Origin: Oscillospiraceae bacterium | Lineage (GTDB): Bacteria > Bacillota > Clostridia > Oscillospirales > Ruminococcaceae | NCBI GenBank assembly: GCA_017521825.1 | Contig: JAFXBK010000018.1 | Span: forward strand, 1-49,297 | Direction: 5' to 3' | Length of the DNA: 49,297 nucleotides | Shown: positions 48,037-49,297 of the stretch, piece by piece | Numbering within the stretch: the stretch's first letter is position 1 | Layout: each line of letters begins with the position of its first letter | Made by a program: the position numbers and the translations under genes | Notes under the pieces: model-generated | Seen by the model: only the letters and a program-made list of their open reading frames with translations | Database searches by the model: none | What the model was told of the DNA's origin: nothing

Positions 48037-48466
48037 TTTCTTCACACTCCTTGACTACTATGTTAACTTCATTTTCGCTTGCAAACATGGCGTTTATATC
48101 CATGGAATATTTAAAATTAAGAATTCCGCCGTTATCCTCGAGCCCGTTTTCAATTCCGTAACCCTGGATTCCCATTATCCAATCGGCGTAGCCGTTATCG
48201 TAATGGCACTGGTGGCGTTCGCCTTTTTCAATAATAAGCTGCTGGTGGCGTTTGCCGCTTCTTGTCATGGTAACACAGCGGTCGCCTTCTATTTTTAAAA
48301 GGGTTTTCATGGTGGGTTCGGTATCTTCCTCGTCCATTTCGTCATAGGCAAGATAAAGCACGTCCCGGCGTTTATAATAACGGCCCCGGGTCATCAGTTC
48401 GATGGTATCTTTTTCGCCGTCCACTTCCTGAATGCCGTTTATAAAGATCATTACGTCCTTTTTCAT
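48029..48466 (-). CDS. DUF1934 family beta-barrel protein
   Basis: 145 residues with the DUF1934 pattern: VMIFINGIQEVDGEKDTIELMTRGRYYKRRDVLYLAYDE, then EPTMKTLLKIEGDRCVTMTRSG and DWIMGIQGYGIENGLEDNGGILNFKYSMDIN. A calycin-like barrel of unknown role that is regularly found beside argS or murI in Firmicutes. AAAGGA precedes the ATG. Confidence 0.92.
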   Translation of the reverse strand: MKKDVMIFINGIQEVDGEKDTIELMTRGRYYKRRDVLYLAYDEMDEEDTEPTMKTLLKIEGDRCVTMTRSGKRHQQLIIEKGERHQCHYDNGYADWIMGIQGYGIENGLEDNGGILNFKYSMDINAMFASENEVNIVVKECEENA

Positions 48467-48484
48467 TTTGCATTATCCTTTATA

Positions 48485-49297
48485 TTAAAGTTCATCTATT
48501 TCAACTCTTGTTACGTTTTTAAGTTCTTCGCCCAAAAATTCTTTGCCAAGCTTTGCAAAGCCTTCCACCTTATCCGTTACAAAAAAGCGCATATCGCCGA
48601 TTTTTTTGGTGCCGGAAAGCATATTGCGTTCTTCCAGAAGTTCCTTTGCGCCAAGGGCGGCTTCTTTGCCGGAATCTATAAGGTTAAGCTTATAATCCGT
48701 TATGGAATCTATAAGTCCGTAAAGCAGCGGATAGTGCGTGCAGCCAAGAATAAGGGTATCTATATCTTTTCCTTCGAATGCAGAAAGATAATCTTTTGCC
48801 ACAAGGCGCGTAACCTCGCACCCGGAGGCAAAATATCCGTTTTCCACAAGCGGAACAAAAAGCGGGCAGGCTTTGCCGGTAAAATTTACTTCCGGAAGAA
48901 GCTTTGCGGCAAGTTTTTCATAAGAACCGCTGGCAACGGTGGCGGCGGTGGCAATAAGGCCGATGTTTTGATTTTTTGTGGCAGAAACCGCGGCCTTTAC
49001 CGTGGGTTCCAGAACGCCCATGCAGGGTATTTTTCTTTCTGCACCGATATCTTCGCCCAGAACGGAGCTTACCGTTCCGCAGGCAACAAGTATCATTTTA
49101 ACGTTCTGCTTTTCCAGAAAATCCATACACTGTTTTGCGTATTCTTTTATTATGTGCGGGCTGCGGCTGCCATAGGGCACCCGGCCGGTATCTCCGAAAA
49201 AGACTATATCTTCTGCGGGAAGAACGCGCCTTAATTCCCGCACGGCGGTAAGACCGCCCAGGCCGGAATCGAAAACGCCTATTGGTCTGTTATCCAT
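48485..49297 (-). CDS. murI: Glutamate racemase
   Basis: 270 residues, complete: the ATG is the last three bases of the window (minus strand). PIGVFDSGLGGLTAVRE (5-21, with Asp10/Ser11) and the first catalytic cysteine ACGTVSS (Cys73). The usual ACNTAS reads ACGTVS, so the conserved Asn is Gly, an unusual substitution at the substrate pocket. The second cysteine is in LGCTHYPLL (about 184-192). It supplies D-glutamate for peptidoglycan. It heads, or is within, the operon with DUF1934 and argS; the promoter lies outside the window. Confidence 0.94.
   Translation of the reverse strand: MDNRPIGVFDSGLGGLTAVRELRRVLPAEDIVFFGDTGRVPYGSRSPHIIKEYAKQCMDFLEKQNVKMILVACGTVSSVLGEDIGAERKIPCMGVLEPTVKAAVSATKNQNIGLIATAATVASGSYEKLAAKLLPEVNFTGKACPLFVPLVENGYFASGCEVTRLVAKDYLSAFEGKDIDTLILGCTHYPLLYGLIDSITDYKLNLIDSGKEAALGAKELLEERNMLSGTKKIGDMRFFVTDKVEGFAKLGKEFLGEELKNVTRVEIDEL

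Overview
The window is a chromosomal stretch of a low-to-mid GC Bacillota, most likely an uncultured gut-type member of class Clostridia (Oscillospirales-like; inference only). The support is a Gram-positive LexA with Bacillus/Clostridium-type operator half-sites, many lipoproteins with short lipoboxes, TTG/GTG starts with strong GGAGG sites, the DUF1934, DUF5685 and TSCPD families, and a dense population of small palindromic intergenic repeats. No phage, integrase, transposase, CRISPR array or rRNA operon is visible. There is one tRNA gene, Arg-CCT.

Layout. 1-3608 (+): the end of a sugar-type ABC ATPase, a galactokinase-fold protein that has lost its catalytic motifs, two small membrane proteins, RlmA and a TSCPD protein. 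3823-6850 (-): a substrate-binding protein/permease/ATPase operon of the tryptophan/tyrosine type, behind a leader ORF and terminator. 7410-8290: lexA with two operator half-sites and, divergently, a candidate small RNA. 8401-12164 (+): an iron alcohol dehydrogenase and two metallopeptidases. 12211-17565 (-): mrdA, mreD, mreC, mreB and an Rrf2 regulator. 18169-22635: ispF and ispD, tmk, a DJ-1-like protein, and an ABC-F gene with a complete attenuation leader. 22972-29566: single housekeeping genes (LMW-PTP, GNAT, Add, ProC, GalE, SagB-type oxidoreductase). 30360-33311: divergent MATE pump and alpha/beta hydrolase, then a MarR regulator. 33504-35626: DUF5685, a J-domain protein and a membrane protein. 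35678-37689 (-): ZIP transporter, two Nudix hydrolases, a zinc ribbon and tRNA-Arg. 37882-45943: three tandem lipoproteins plus further unknown secreted proteins and a third Nudix hydrolase. 46297-49297 (-): murI, DUF1934 and argS.

The most striking content is regulatory. The ABC-F gene is preceded by a promoter, a three-codon ORF and three RNA segments with mutually exclusive pairing that end in an intrinsic terminator. This is the full anatomy of ribosome-mediated antibiotic-sensing attenuation. The amino-acid ABC operon has a promoter, a 29-codon leader ORF with six Tyr/Phe codons and a terminator before its first gene. A roughly 110-nt candidate sRNA carries an exposed CCUCCU motif complementary to Shine-Dalgarno sequences.

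Nearly every gap is filled by three repeat families. Family A consists of palindromes with outer arms GTAGGG/CCCTAC and interchangeable inner palindromes. Family B consists of two consecutive hairpins whose stem sequences change from copy to copy but stay self-complementary, followed by a GACGGAGGGATTC-like tail. Family C is a 108-nt element present twice, with a compensatory stem change. Some copies have taken on functions: the lexA terminator, the proC 5' UTR and ribosome-binding site, and the C-terminal codons of a phosphatase. All calls are from reading the sequence; no database search or folding program was run.
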